64,000 nt of DNA from SABI01 sp963676605 (lineage in GTDB: Bacteria; Spirochaetota; Spirochaetia; Sphaerochaetales; Sphaerochaetaceae). The position numbers were made by a program, and so were the translations under genes. Below, piece by piece: positions 1-9,271 of this stretch. Numbering within the stretch: position 1 is the stretch's first letter; every line of letters starts with the position of its first letter. Location of the stretch: positions 1 through 64,000 of the forward strand of contig CAXXSP010000066.1 in the NCBI GenBank assembly GCA_963676605.2. The letters are read 5' to 3'. The notes below the pieces were generated by a model. It searched no databases. It had not been told where the DNA came from and was given only the letters and a program-made list of their open reading frames with translations.

Positions 1-2125
1 GGAACCCTGAAGTGAAGAAGATGATCAAGCGCTCGAACGACTTCGGTGCAGGAGGAGTGAGCGTCGCGATCGGAGAACTTGCCGACGGCCTCATTATCAA
101 CCTTGATGCCGTTCCTCTGAAAACCGAAGGAATGAACGCCACTGAGATCGCTATCAGCGAGTCGCAGGAGAGAATGGCCGTCGTCATCGACAAGAAGAAT
201 CTCAGGGAGCTCCTGGTTCATGCAGCTGAGGAGAATGTGGAAGCAACACTGGTTGCCGAGGTGATGGAGGAAGCGCGCCTGGTCATGATCCACGACGGAA
301 AACGCGTCGTCGATATCTCACGAGCTTTCCTCGATACCAACGGTCCTCTTCCCTCACAGCATATCTCAGTTGAAGATTATCACTCTCCTTCCTACGACAG
401 GGAACACTACAGAAAGCTCAACAGCTACTCACAGAAGGGTTTGGGAGAGATCTTTGACTCTTCGGTCGGGAATTCCACACTCTTCGCACCCTTCGGAGGG
501 ACGACACAGACGACTCCCGAGCTCTCCTCGGTGCAGCGGTTCCCTCTCCACTCCACAACAAGCAAGGCGTCGGTAGTATCCTACGGCTTCGATCCCTCCT
601 TCAGTGAAGCATCTCCCTACCTGATGGGAATGAACTCAGTCATCTCATCGGTCGCGAAGCAGATGGCAACCGGTGCTCACCTTGATGATATCCACCTCAG
701 CTTCCAGGAGTATTTCCCGAAACCGGGAACCGATCCCGCCAAGTGGGGACTTCCCCTCCAGGCTCTTCTCGGAGCCTTCGAAGTCTGTGATGCCCTGACC
801 CTCGCCCCTATCGGAGGCAAGGACTCCATGTCGGGGACCTATGAGGACATCGAGGTCATTCCGACCCTTGTCAGCTTCGCCTTCTCTGAAGTGGAGACCT
901 CCCGCCTGCGCTCAAGAGCGTTCAAAGCACCGGGAGAATTCATCTACATCCTGAAACAGGAATCGACAGAGAACGGCCTCCCCTCCCTTGATTCCTTCAA
1001 GGCGAACCTCACCCTTCTTGAGACCGTACGGGACGAGATCACGGCGATCTCGACCCTTGATGAAGGACTCATCCAGTCTCTCGAGCTGATGAGTATCGGA
1101 AACGAGATCGGCTACGAGTGCACCTATGGAGAGACAGGTAAGAACGCCGGAGGATTCCTCTTCACCGCAAAGACGGAACTGCCGGGGCTCACGAGTATCG
1201 GAAAGACCGTCTCTGCGTTCTCAGGAACATTCAAGAACGATCATCTCTCCGGCCTCGCCGGGATCTTCCCTACACCACGCACACGGAAAAAGGCGGACTG
1301 CCGGAGGCAGAGAAATACGACAAACGGTATTACCATACACGCATCGAGCACCCCAGAACTCTCATCCTCGCATTCAGCGGAACAAATTCCGAGCTGGACA
1401 TGGAGATGAACTTCCGGGAAGCAGGTGCCGACACCAAGGTATTCGTCGTCAACGACACCTCTCATGAAATCTTTGCTGAAAGTGTCGTGCGCTGCGCCGA
1501 AGAGATAGAAAAGGCACACATTATCGTTGTTCCCGGAGGATTCAGTTTCTCTGACGAACCGGACGGGTCGGGTAAATTCATCGCGACCTTCCTGAAACAC
1601 CCCACGATCAGGGAGGCGGTTGAGAAGTTCCTAGCAAAGGATCACCTGATGCTCGGTATCTGTAACGGGTTCCAGGGACTTATCAAGTCCGGACTCCTCC
1701 CCTACGGAAAGATACAGGAAACTGCTGTTGATGACCCGACTCTCTTCTTCAATGACGTGTACCACCACGTCGCACGGCTTACGAAGACAGGAATTCACTC
1801 ATCCCGCTCCCCGTGGCTGCAGGAACTCAGCAGAGATGAAGAGTACACCCTGCCGGTCTCTCACTCCGAAGGAAAGTTCGTTGCCGACGAAGCGCGGCTT
1901 GCCTACCTCATCGAGAACGACCTGATCGCCACCACCTATACGGACAACCCGAACGGATCAGTGAGAAACATCGAAGGAATAGTCTCCCTGAACGGAAACA
2001 TTCTCGGTAAGATGGCACATAACGAAAGAAGCAGAGATTCCCTGTTCACGAACGTGGACGGGAATAGGAGACAGGATATATTCATGAGCGGAGTACGCTA
2101 CTTCACCAATGGAGGGAAGAAATGA
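1..2125 (+). CDS. purL: Phosphoribosylformylglycinamidine synthase, PurL-PurQ fusion (5' partial, one frameshift)
   Basis: Converts FGAR to FGAM with ATP and glutamine, the fourth step of purine synthesis. The frame is already open at the left edge, so the N-terminus lies outside the window. Residues from about base 30 match the PurL catalytic part (SNDFGAGGVSVAIGELADG), and GGKDSMSGTY lies near base 820. The frame breaks around 1268-1271, where one base seems to be missing after GIFP, and resumes as HTEKGGLPEAEKYDK. The downstream part is a class I glutaminase domain with VVPGGFSFSD and the nucleophile motif GICNGFQ near base 1660. A large PurL with its own glutaminase explains the lack of a separate purQ. 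The stop overlaps the purC start as ATGA. The single break is more likely a sequence error than a real mutation. Confidence 0.9.
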
Positions 2126-2823
2126 AACAGCTCTACGAAGGAAAAGCCAAGATCGTCTATGAAGGCGACTCAAGCGATGAAGTCATCATCCACTTCAAGG
2201 ATGATGCGACAGCAGGTAACGGGGCGAAGAAAGCCTCAATCGCAGGAAAGGGAGTGCTGAACACCAGCATCTCGACGCTCCTGTTCTCCTATCTTGAGAA
2301 AAACGGTGTGGCGACTCACCAGCTTGAAGTGCTCAATGAGAGAGATGTGAGATGCCGCAGAGTCGATATCATCCCGCTTGAAGTGATTGTCAGAAACATC
2401 GCGGCAGGAAGCATGGTCAGACGCCTCGGGCTGACCAGAGGCCAGAAATTCCTTGAGCCGACCGTTGAATACTCCTATAAGAAAGACGAACTCGGCGATC
2501 CTCTCCTCAACGATGACCATGCAGTGGCTATCGGTATCGCAAGCCGTGATGAGCTCAAGTATATCAGGTCAGCCGCACTCAAGGTGAATGAACTCCTCAA
2601 AGCGCGTTTTGAAAAGATCGGTATGACCCTCGTCGATTTCAAGCTCGAATACGGAAAGGGTTCGGACGGAAAGATCTACCTCGTTGACGAACTCAGTCCC
2701 GACAACATGAGACTCTGGGACAAGGATGAGACGAGTTTCGATAAGGATCGTTTCCGCGAAGACTCGGGAGACCTTATCAGCGGCTACGAGACGATCTATA
2801 ACGCCCTGAAGGAAACGGACTGA
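2122..2823 (+). CDS. purC: Phosphoribosylaminoimidazole-succinocarboxamide synthase
   Basis: Joins aspartate to CAIR using ATP to give SAICAR. At 233 residues it has the normal bacterial length. It opens with the nucleotide-loop motif LYEGKAKIVYEGD (residues 4-16), then GNGAKKASIAGKG, and near the C-terminus LVDELSPDNMRLWD, the PurC signature. The start overlaps the purL stop by four bases, and purF begins one base after the stop, so translation is probably coupled along the operon. Confidence 0.97.
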   Translation: MKQLYEGKAKIVYEGDSSDEVIIHFKDDATAGNGAKKASIAGKGVLNTSISTLLFSYLEKNGVATHQLEVLNERDVRCRRVDIIPLEVIVRNIAAGSMVRRLGLTRGQKFLEPTVEYSYKKDELGDPLLNDDHAVAIGIASRDELKYIRSAALKVNELLKARFEKIGMTLVDFKLEYGKGSDGKIYLVDELSPDNMRLWDKDETSFDKDRFREDSGDLISGYETIYNALKETD

Positions 2824-2824
2824 T

Positions 2825-4213
2825 ATGAAGCAGACAGGCATGAGAGAAGAGTGCGGCGTCTTCGGGGTATACAACCACGATGATGCTGCGAACATGGCGT
2901 TCTACGGCCTTCACTCCCTTCAGCACCGGGGGCAGGAAGCCTGCGGTATCATGGCGGGAGAGAGAGGAGATTATGATATCTACAAGGGCACCGGACTTGT
3001 TCACCAGGTGTTCACCGATGACATTCTGCAGCGCCTGAAAGGATCCACAGCGATCGGGCATGTACGATACTCGGTGACCGGAGGAACCCATACCCATAAT
3101 ATTCAGCCCTTCATCTTCAACTACCAGGACAAGACCTTCGGGCTCTGCCATAACGGGAACCTGGTCAACTACAAGGAGCTGAAGAGAGAACTCGAGGATG
3201 CCGGAAGTATCTTCCACTCTGTATCGGACTCGGAGCTTATTGCTCACATGATCCATCGTGAGATGTACAATAACCCCGTCAAGGCACTGAAGAACGCTCT
3301 TCCCCGCCTTGTCGGAGCCTTCGCCTTCATCTTCCTGATCAATGACAGGCTCTATGCAGTTCGGGATAAGAACGGACTCCGTCCTCTCTCAATAGGAAAA
3401 ATCGATGATGCCTACGTCATCGCATCCGAAACCTGTGCCCTCGATGCCGTCGGTGCTGAATTTGTGCGAGACGTGCTTCCCGGAGAGATCGTCGAGGTGA
3501 AACCCTACGGGATTTCCTCCCACTTCTACACGAAGGAGACGGATGAGCACCTGTGCACCATGGAGTACATCTACTTCGCACGTCCTGACAGTGATATCAG
3601 AGGTCTGAACACGCACGAGTTCCGCAAGACCAGCGGTAAGAAGCTCGCGATAGAACATCCGGCGGAAGCCGATATCGTCATCGGTATCCCCGACTCATCC
3701 CTTAGCGCAGCCATCGGCTATGCCGAACAGTCGGGAATCCCCTACGAGAAAGGGCTGATCAAGAACAAATATATAGGCAGAACGTTCATTGAACCTTCAA
3801 AGCACCTGAGAGACCGCGCCGTGCTCCTGAAGCTTGCAGCGATCAAGAGGGTCGTAAAGGGCAAGCGTCTCGTCCTCATCGATGACTCCATCGTACGGGG
3901 AACGACGCTGAAGCATATCACCCAGCTCCTCAGGGAGGCCGGCGCTACCGAAATTCATATCCGTATCGCTTCACCCGAGATCACCCACCCCTGTTTCTAC
4001 GGAGTCGATATCTCAAACTTCTCGGAGCTTGTGATGGCTCATACGACACGCGAGGACCTGAAGAACTACTACGGAGTACAGTCTCTTGAATTCATGTCCC
4101 TCGATACGATCAGAGAGTGTTCTCCCGACATCGAGCTCTGCACCGGATGTTTCAACGGGGATTACATCACCGACACGTTCAACAGGCTCGAAGAAGCGGA
4201 AAAGGCACGATAG
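2825..4213 (+). CDS. purF: Amidophosphoribosyltransferase
   Basis: Commits PRPP to purine synthesis by transferring glutamine nitrogen to make phosphoribosylamine. The chain starts MKQTGMREEC. Cys10 should become the N-terminal nucleophile after removal of a nine-residue propeptide, as in Bacillus-type PurF. The Ntn glutaminase part runs to about residue 240 (RGQEACGIM, GLCHNGNLVN), followed by a phosphoribosyltransferase domain with the PRPP loop LVLIDDSIVRGTT. The C-terminal ECSPDIELCTGCF region supplies cysteines expected for a structural 4Fe-4S cluster. It is 462 residues, full length, and lies between purC and purM. Confidence 0.97.
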   Translation: MKQTGMREECGVFGVYNHDDAANMAFYGLHSLQHRGQEACGIMAGERGDYDIYKGTGLVHQVFTDDILQRLKGSTAIGHVRYSVTGGTHTHNIQPFIFNYQDKTFGLCHNGNLVNYKELKRELEDAGSIFHSVSDSELIAHMIHREMYNNPVKALKNALPRLVGAFAFIFLINDRLYAVRDKNGLRPLSIGKIDDAYVIASETCALDAVGAEFVRDVLPGEIVEVKPYGISSHFYTKETDEHLCTMEYIYFARPDSDIRGLNTHEFRKTSGKKLAIEHPAEADIVIGIPDSSLSAAIGYAEQSGIPYEKGLIKNKYIGRTFIEPSKHLRDRAVLLKLAAIKRVVKGKRLVLIDDSIVRGTTLKHITQLLREAGATEIHIRIASPEITHPCFYGVDISNFSELVMAHTTREDLKNYYGVQSLEFMSLDTIRECSPDIELCTGCFNGDYITDTFNRLEEAEKAR

Positions 4214-4221
4214 AGGTTACT

Positions 4222-5241
4222 ATGTCACAGAAATACAGTGAAGCAGGCGTCAGCCTGGAAAGCGGATACGAGAGTATCGAGAGAATAAGAAAGCATATCG
4301 GGAGCACCGCTTCCCTCGGTTTCAATGGGGATATCGGAGGATTCGGCGGTCTTTTCGACCTGTACAAGTACGGCTATGAAGAGCCGATTCTCGTCTCCGG
4401 CACTGACGGAGTGGGAACCAAGCTCCTTCTCGCCATTCAGAGCGGGAAGATCGACACCGTAGGAGAAGACCTTGTCGCCATGTGCGTAAATGACATTCTC
4501 ACCTGCGGAGCATCTCCCCTCTTCTTCCTTGACTATATCGCAGTGGGAAAGAATGATCCGGCGGAGATCGAACGGATCGTTGCAGGCATCGCAAGCGGCT
4601 GCCGCAAGGGTTCTCTCTCCCTCATCGGCGGAGAAACCGCAGAGATGCCCGACATGTATGAACACGGGCACTTCGACCTGGCAGGCTTCGCCGTCGGTGT
4701 CGTGGAGAAGAGCAGAAAGATCGACGGATCAGCTCTGAAGAGTGGAGACATCCTGATCGGCATCCCCTCCTCGGGCATCCACTCCAACGGCTACTCGCTT
4801 GTGAGAAAAGTCCTCAGAGACGCTCAGGCAGACCTTTCACAGCCCTTCGGTGAGGGCACGCTCCTTGAGGCGGTCCTGACCCCCACACGGATCTACGTGG
4901 AAGAGATTCTGAACCTGAAGGAACAGGTCGATATCCACGCGATGAGCCATGTCACCGGAGGCGGGTATTATGAGAACCTCCCGAGAATGATTTCTTCAAG
5001 CTCTCTCGGTCTCTCCCTTGACCTGAAAGAGGTGAAGGTGCCGGCAGTATTCTCCTACCTCATGGATCAGGGTGATATCAGCAGGGATGAGATGTACCAC
5101 ATCTTCAACATGGGTATCGGCTTTGTCGTTGTCGTCGATCCCTCTGATGCAGAGAAGACCCTTGAGATTCTACGGAAGACCTCCCCGGACACCTGCATCA
5201 TCGGCAGTGTGACAGAGACTGAAGGAATCACCATCCGATGA
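4222..5241 (+). CDS. purM: Phosphoribosylformylglycinamidine cyclo-ligase (AIR synthetase)
   Basis: Closes FGAM to AIR with ATP. I chose the ATG at 4222 (MSQKYSEAGVSLESG), which sits behind a GAGG at 4213-4216, just after the purF stop. An upstream in-frame start at 4117 would lie inside purF. The 339-residue chain carries the family motifs DGVGTKLLLA, GGETAEMPDMY and GIHSNGYSLVR. The stop overlaps the purN start by four bases (ATGA). Confidence 0.96.
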   Translation: MSQKYSEAGVSLESGYESIERIRKHIGSTASLGFNGDIGGFGGLFDLYKYGYEEPILVSGTDGVGTKLLLAIQSGKIDTVGEDLVAMCVNDILTCGASPLFFLDYIAVGKNDPAEIERIVAGIASGCRKGSLSLIGGETAEMPDMYEHGHFDLAGFAVGVVEKSRKIDGSALKSGDILIGIPSSGIHSNGYSLVRKVLRDAQADLSQPFGEGTLLEAVLTPTRIYVEEILNLKEQVDIHAMSHVTGGGYYENLPRMISSSSLGLSLDLKEVKVPAVFSYLMDQGDISRDEMYHIFNMGIGFVVVVDPSDAEKTLEILRKTSPDTCIIGSVTETEGITIR

Positions 5242-5801
5242 TGCGTGTCGCCATCTTCGCCTCGGGGAGAGGTACAAACTTCGAAAATATCGTGGACAGA
5301 AAAATCGGCGGGTGCGAGATCGTTCTTCTTATCACTGACAAGAACTGCCCTGCACTGAAGATCGCTGAGGATCATGGAATTGAAGCCAGAACCTTCCTGA
5401 GAAAAACCTTCGAGTCGAAAACTCAGATGGAACAGGCAATCATCACCTCTCTGGAGGAAAAGGATATCGACCTTATCGTCCTTGCCGGGTATATGAGACT
5501 CCTCTCTTCAGAGTTCGTTGCACGGTATGAAAAGAGAATCATCAATATCCATCCCTCCTTCCTTCCCCACTACAAGGGAACCCACGCCATCGAACAGGCA
5601 TTCGAAGACGGCAGAGGCATATACGGAGTCACCGTCCACTACGTGAATGAGGGAATGGACGAAGGTGAAATCATCGAGCAGGTTTCACTCACCTATGACG
5701 GAAACGATCTTGATGAGCTTGAGAGCATGGTTCATGCAGCGGAGTATGAACTGTATCCCCGCGTGATACAGAAACTCATCACACAGGAAAAAGCAGAATG
5801 A
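5238..5801 (+). CDS. purN: Phosphoribosylglycinamide formyltransferase
   Basis: Transfers a formyl group from 10-formyl-THF to GAR. The 187-residue chain starts MMRVAIFASGRGTNFENI. It contains AGYMRLL and then NIHPSFLPHYKGTHA, which supplies the catalytic Asn and His of the PurN signature; the partner Asp is expected in GITVHYVNEGMDEG-like sequence near residue 140, here YGVTVHYVNEGMDEG. The double ATG (5238 and 5241) leaves the exact start open by one residue. The stop overlaps purD by four bases. Confidence 0.95.
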   Translation: MMRVAIFASGRGTNFENIVDRKIGGCEIVLLITDKNCPALKIAEDHGIEARTFLRKTFESKTQMEQAIITSLEEKDIDLIVLAGYMRLLSSEFVARYEKRIINIHPSFLPHYKGTHAIEQAFEDGRGIYGVTVHYVNEGMDEGEIIEQVSLTYDGNDLDELESMVHAAEYELYPRVIQKLITQEKAE

Positions 5802-7018
5802 ATGTAGCAGTACTAGGAACAGGAGGGCGTGAACACGCCCTGGCAGTGAAAGCTCAGAAATCTCCTCAGGTGGAGACAGTCTATGTGATACCGGGTAATA
5901 CCGGTATGCTGAAGAGTAGAGGACTCGTCATCCATCCCGAGTGGGATGGGACCTTCCCTTCACTCGAGGCCTACCTGAAAGAGCAGAAGGTTGAACTCCT
6001 CATCGTGGGAAACGAAGCATACCTCGAGAAGGGTGTCGCAGACTATTTCAGCACCTCCTCGCTGCCTGTGTTCGGCCCCTCGGCGGCAGCAGCACAGCTT
6101 GAGACGAGCAAGAACTTTGCGAAGGAGTTCATGGCACGGCACGCTATCCCTACTGCAGGCTTCACCACCTGTGAGACCTATGAGACTGCTGCGGAACATA
6201 TGAAGAGCATCTCCGGTACCATCGTTATCAAGCAGGACGGACTCGCCCTGGGCAAGGGCGTCCTTGTCACAGACGACAGAAAAGAAGCCGATGAATTTCT
6301 GAGTGAGAGCTTCTCGGGTAACGGGAAAGTGGTCTTCGAGGAATTCCTTTCGGGAAAAGAGTTTTCCCTCCTCGCCTTCGTCAATCAGGAGTATTACAAC
6401 CTCATGGCTCCTGCACGGGATTACAAAAGAGCTTATGACGGTGATGAAGGACTCAATACCGGAGGAATGGGAGCCTACACTCCCGTCGAGTATGTCAGTG
6501 ACGAAGATATGAGAACCGTCGAGAAGGAGATCGTCATTCCGACAGTCAACGGTCTACGCAGTGATGGCATAGATTTCACCGGCATCATCTACTTCGGACT
6601 GATGAAGACAGATGACGGTGTGAAGGTCATCGAATATAACACCCGTTTCGGAGATCCTGAAGCAGAAGTTCTTCTTGAGTCCATGACGAGTGATCTCATC
6701 GAAGCCCTCACGGCGACCTTCGAGAAGAAACCGTTCACCCTCACTTGGAAGGATGAAATCACACTCGGCGTCTGCCTCGCCTCGAGAGGCTATCCTTCCT
6801 CGTATGAGAAAGGTCACCGGATCGATATTCCTGAAGATATCAACTGCTACTCCATGGCGCTGAGGACAGAAGAAGATCATTACACCAATAACGGCGGACG
6901 AGTCGCTTTCGTGGTCTCTTCAGGGAAGAGCATGGATGAGGTGAGAAAGACCTGTTATGAGGATGTTAAGAAGGTGAAGAGCGGGATTCTGTTCTACCGC
7001 AGCGATATCGGAAAATAG
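5798..7018 (+). CDS. purD: Phosphoribosylamine-glycine ligase
   Basis: ATP-grasp enzyme that joins glycine to phosphoribosylamine. At 406 residues it is close to the usual length. It begins MNVAVLGTGGREHALA, the PurD N-terminal signature, and contains IVIKQDGLALGKGV, VFEEFLSGKEFS and VIEYNTRFGDPEAE, the ATP-grasp nucleotide and metal sites. It is the last gene of the purine operon and ends 12 bases from the convergent buk gene. purH, purE, purK, purB and purA are not in the window. Confidence 0.96.
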   Translation: MNVAVLGTGGREHALAVKAQKSPQVETVYVIPGNTGMLKSRGLVIHPEWDGTFPSLEAYLKEQKVELLIVGNEAYLEKGVADYFSTSSLPVFGPSAAAAQLETSKNFAKEFMARHAIPTAGFTTCETYETAAEHMKSISGTIVIKQDGLALGKGVLVTDDRKEADEFLSESFSGNGKVVFEEFLSGKEFSLLAFVNQEYYNLMAPARDYKRAYDGDEGLNTGGMGAYTPVEYVSDEDMRTVEKEIVIPTVNGLRSDGIDFTGIIYFGLMKTDDGVKVIEYNTRFGDPEAEVLLESMTSDLIEALTATFEKKPFTLTWKDEITLGVCLASRGYPSSYEKGHRIDIPEDINCYSMALRTEEDHYTNNGGRVAFVVSSGKSMDEVRKTCYEDVKKVKSGILFYRSDIGK

Positions 7019-7032
7019 GAAGGCTCTTCCTA
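7016..7032. other. Perfect palindrome spanning both convergent stop codons
   Basis: TAGGAAG-GCT-CTTCCTA, a 7-bp stem with a 3-base loop. The left arm contains the purD TAG stop and the right arm the complement of the buk TAG stop. It could give a small hairpin in both transcripts. No T-tract follows on either side, so calling it a bidirectional terminator is weak. Confidence 0.4.
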
Positions 7033-8115
7033 CTTCGGGGGGTACTCCCGTACCTCCTCGATACCGCTGAGTGCGGCCCAGCCATGCCAGGCGAGAGCCT
7101 GGAGCTCCTTCTCTCCCGGGTATATCTTCACCGGACCCAGATGTTCCACACGCCGCCTGATATCGCGGGTAAGGCTTTCACTGTAGGCAAGACCGCCGGT
7201 GATAAGGACAGCATCGACCTTCCCTTCAAGAACCGTAGAGAGCGCTCCTATCTCCTTCGCCACCTGATACACGAGGGCATCCCGAACGAGACGGATCTTG
7301 CCTCCCTTTTCGTGAGCGGCCTCTTCCACCTCCTGAGCATTGTTTGTTCCCAGGTAGGCGACATAGCCTCCCTTTCCAGCGAGCATCTCCTTGACTTCCT
7401 TTTTCGTGTACTCACCGGAGAAACAGAGGTCTACCAGCTGTCCCGTAGGAAGCGTCCCGCTTCTCTCGGGAGAGAGGGGACCTTCTCCGTCAAGTCCCTG
7501 GTTCACATCTATGACATGCCCCCTGCAGTGGGCTCCCACGGTAATACCTCCGCCGAGATGTGCAACGATCAGATTGAGGTCCTCATAACGCCTTCCTGTC
7601 TTCTGGGCATACATCCGTGCTATCGCCTTCTGGTTCAGTGCATGAAAGATCGACTGACGCTGAAAGAGAGGATGGCCCGAGATCCGCGCAACGGGTTCCA
7701 GTTCATCCACGACAACCGGGTCGGCGATGAAAGCTCGGGAAGAGGGAATGCTGTAGGCGATGTCCTGAGCGATAAGACCTCCGAGATTACTCGCATGCTC
7801 ACCCAGCACGCCCTTTCTCAGGTCTGCGGCAAGATACTCATTCATCTCATAGATTCCCGACGGAAGCGGCCGAACCAGTCCCCCCCGCCCCACTACTGCC
7901 CTGATCAGGATAGGATTCACCGCCTGTTCCTTCAATGTATAGAGCACCTTCTCTTTGCGGAACTCAAACTGGTCAGCTATATGAGGAAACCTTCTCAGCT
8001 GTTTCGTACTGTGAGGGATCGTGATCTCGAATATCATTTCGAGGTCACGGAACAAGCCTATCTTCGTAGAGGTCGAACCCGGATCAATGGCAAGAATCAG
8101 AGGATGTTCCATCAA
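7030..8115 (-). CDS. buk: Butyrate kinase
   Basis: Acyl phosphate kinase of the ASKHA fold that makes butyrate and ATP from butyryl phosphate (or runs in reverse). The 361-residue chain starts with the phosphate loop ILAIDPGSTSTKIGLF and contains IVAHLGGGITVGAHCRG and GLDGEGPLSPERSG, typical of Buk rather than acetate kinase. It follows ptb with a 4-bp ATGA overlap, the classic ptb-buk order for substrate-level phosphorylation from butyryl-CoA or branched acyl-CoA. Branched-chain acyl substrates are possible. Confidence 0.93.
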   Translation of the reverse strand: MMEHPLILAIDPGSTSTKIGLFRDLEMIFEITIPHSTKQLRRFPHIADQFEFRKEKVLYTLKEQAVNPILIRAVVGRGGLVRPLPSGIYEMNEYLAADLRKGVLGEHASNLGGLIAQDIAYSIPSSRAFIADPVVVDELEPVARISGHPLFQRQSIFHALNQKAIARMYAQKTGRRYEDLNLIVAHLGGGITVGAHCRGHVIDVNQGLDGEGPLSPERSGTLPTGQLVDLCFSGEYTKKEVKEMLAGKGGYVAYLGTNNAQEVEEAAHEKGGKIRLVRDALVYQVAKEIGALSTVLEGKVDAVLITGGLAYSESLTRDIRRRVEHLGPVKIYPGEKELQALAWHGWAALSGIEEVREYPPK

Positions 8116-9017
8116 TATTCTCCCGCGATGGCCGCGGCAAGGATGATGGAGTAGTACCGGCTCTCTGAGCTATCGGCACGGCTGCTGAGAACCACAGGTT
8201 TCCTGGCTCCCATCACGACGGCAGCGGCGACAGCTCCTCCAAGGAAATTGAGAGACTTATAGAGAATATTTCCGCACTCGAGATTCGGAGCGAGCAGGAT
8301 ATCTGCATCACCTGCGACCTCTCCCGACAGATTCTTCGTCTTTGCAGCATCCTTCGATACGGCATTATCAAGGGCGAAAGGGCCGTCTACCGTACAGGCG
8401 GAGAAAGCTCCCTCACCCGCCATCTTTTTCAGCTCGGCTGCATCCACTGTTGCAACCATCTTCTCATTCACCTTTTCCAGGGCAGCAAGAAGAGCTACCT
8501 TCGGATTCTCTACGCCCAGAGCATGCAGGCACTGCACACTGTTCTCAAGAATAGACGCTTTCTGCGACAGGGTCGGGGCAATATTGATCGCTCCGTCCGT
8601 GACAGCGAGGAGTTTATGGTAATGCGGACTCTCTATCAGTGCGACATGTGAAAGGAGCTCTCCCTGAAGCAATCCCCATTCCTTGTTCAGTACCGCCTTC
8701 ATGATGGTCGCTGTGGAGACATCTCCCTTCATCAGGAAATCAGCGGTTCCAGAATGAACCGCCTGTACTGCAGAGGAGCAGGAACTCACCTCGTCAGGAC
8801 AGTCTATGATTGTATAGTGGTTAACATCATAGCCGGAGGCCTGAAAAAACTGTGTGATCTCTTCTTTCTTCCCGAACAGGAGTGCATCAAGAGAGATCTC
8901 GACCCGTGCGTGAACAACAGCATCCATCACGGTTCTATGGGTCGGACACGCAACTGCCACAGTGAGACGCCGTTTCGAGTTACAGAGATCCTTCAACTGA
9001 GAAAGCCGTTGCAGCAT
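8112..9017 (-). CDS. ptb: Phosphate butyryltransferase
   Basis: Exchanges CoA for phosphate on butyryl-CoA, providing the substrate of the adjacent kinase. The 301-residue chain fits the Ptb/Pta_PTB family, with FLMKGDVSTATIMKAVL and DILLAPNLECGNILYKSL, the latter a strong family signature. It opens at an ATG behind a good GGAGGAG ribosome site. Phosphate acetyltransferase is the alternative, but the buk partner argues for Ptb. Confidence 0.9.
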   Translation of the reverse strand: MLQRLSQLKDLCNSKRRLTVAVACPTHRTVMDAVVHARVEISLDALLFGKKEEITQFFQASGYDVNHYTIIDCPDEVSSCSSAVQAVHSGTADFLMKGDVSTATIMKAVLNKEWGLLQGELLSHVALIESPHYHKLLAVTDGAINIAPTLSQKASILENSVQCLHALGVENPKVALLAALEKVNEKMVATVDAAELKKMAGEGAFSACTVDGPFALDNAVSKDAAKTKNLSGEVAGDADILLAPNLECGNILYKSLNFLGGAVAAAVVMGARKPVVLSSRADSSESRYYSIILAAAIAGEY

Positions 9018-9164
9018 TGCTCTCCTCCTTTCCAGAGGATCACTCTGCTTCTTCGCTATCCCTGATCCTCTTCTTCAAGTATAAGCATGGATTTGATATC
9101 AGCACAATCAGGTAATGTTCAGCTTCTTATCGAATTGTAATGTACCTCTTCTTACCGAATCGTG

Positions 9165-9238
9165 TTGAGATTGCAGAATCTATCGGGTTGAGACTGCAGA
9201 ATCTATCGGGTTGAGATTGCAGAATCTATCGGGTTGAG
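9165..9238. repeat. Three 23-bp tandem repeats running into a promoter-like sequence
   Basis: Three copies of a 23-bp unit start at 9165, 9188 and 9211. The consensus begins TTGAGATTGCAG and ends AATCTATCGGG, with one T/C difference in copy 2. A fourth TTGAG begins at 9234 and leads into TTATAATTC, a -10-like element, just upstream of the ATPase gene at 9272. A diverged pair, CTTCTTATCGAATTG and CTTCTTACCGAATCG, precedes the array. The 23-bp period is about two helical turns, which would suit repeated binding of a regulator. The function is unknown. Confidence 0.8.
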
Positions 9239-9271
9239 TTATAATTCACTATATCAGGGAGAATACATACC

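Noticed and set aside
1126..1467. Separate small gene between purL and the glutaminase part
   Set aside because: Explained by one frame break inside a fused purL; its translation is arginine-rich shadow sequence.
7016..7032. Bidirectional intrinsic terminator
   Set aside because: The stem is short and no T-tract follows on either strand; kept only as a palindrome.
7084..8154. Long open frame (356 codons) on the plus strand opposite butyrate kinase
   Set aside because: Its translation has no family resemblance and it lies wholly antisense to buk, whose motifs are clear.
9165..9238. CRISPR array
   Set aside because: The 23-bp units are contiguous, with no spacers, and no cas genes are present.
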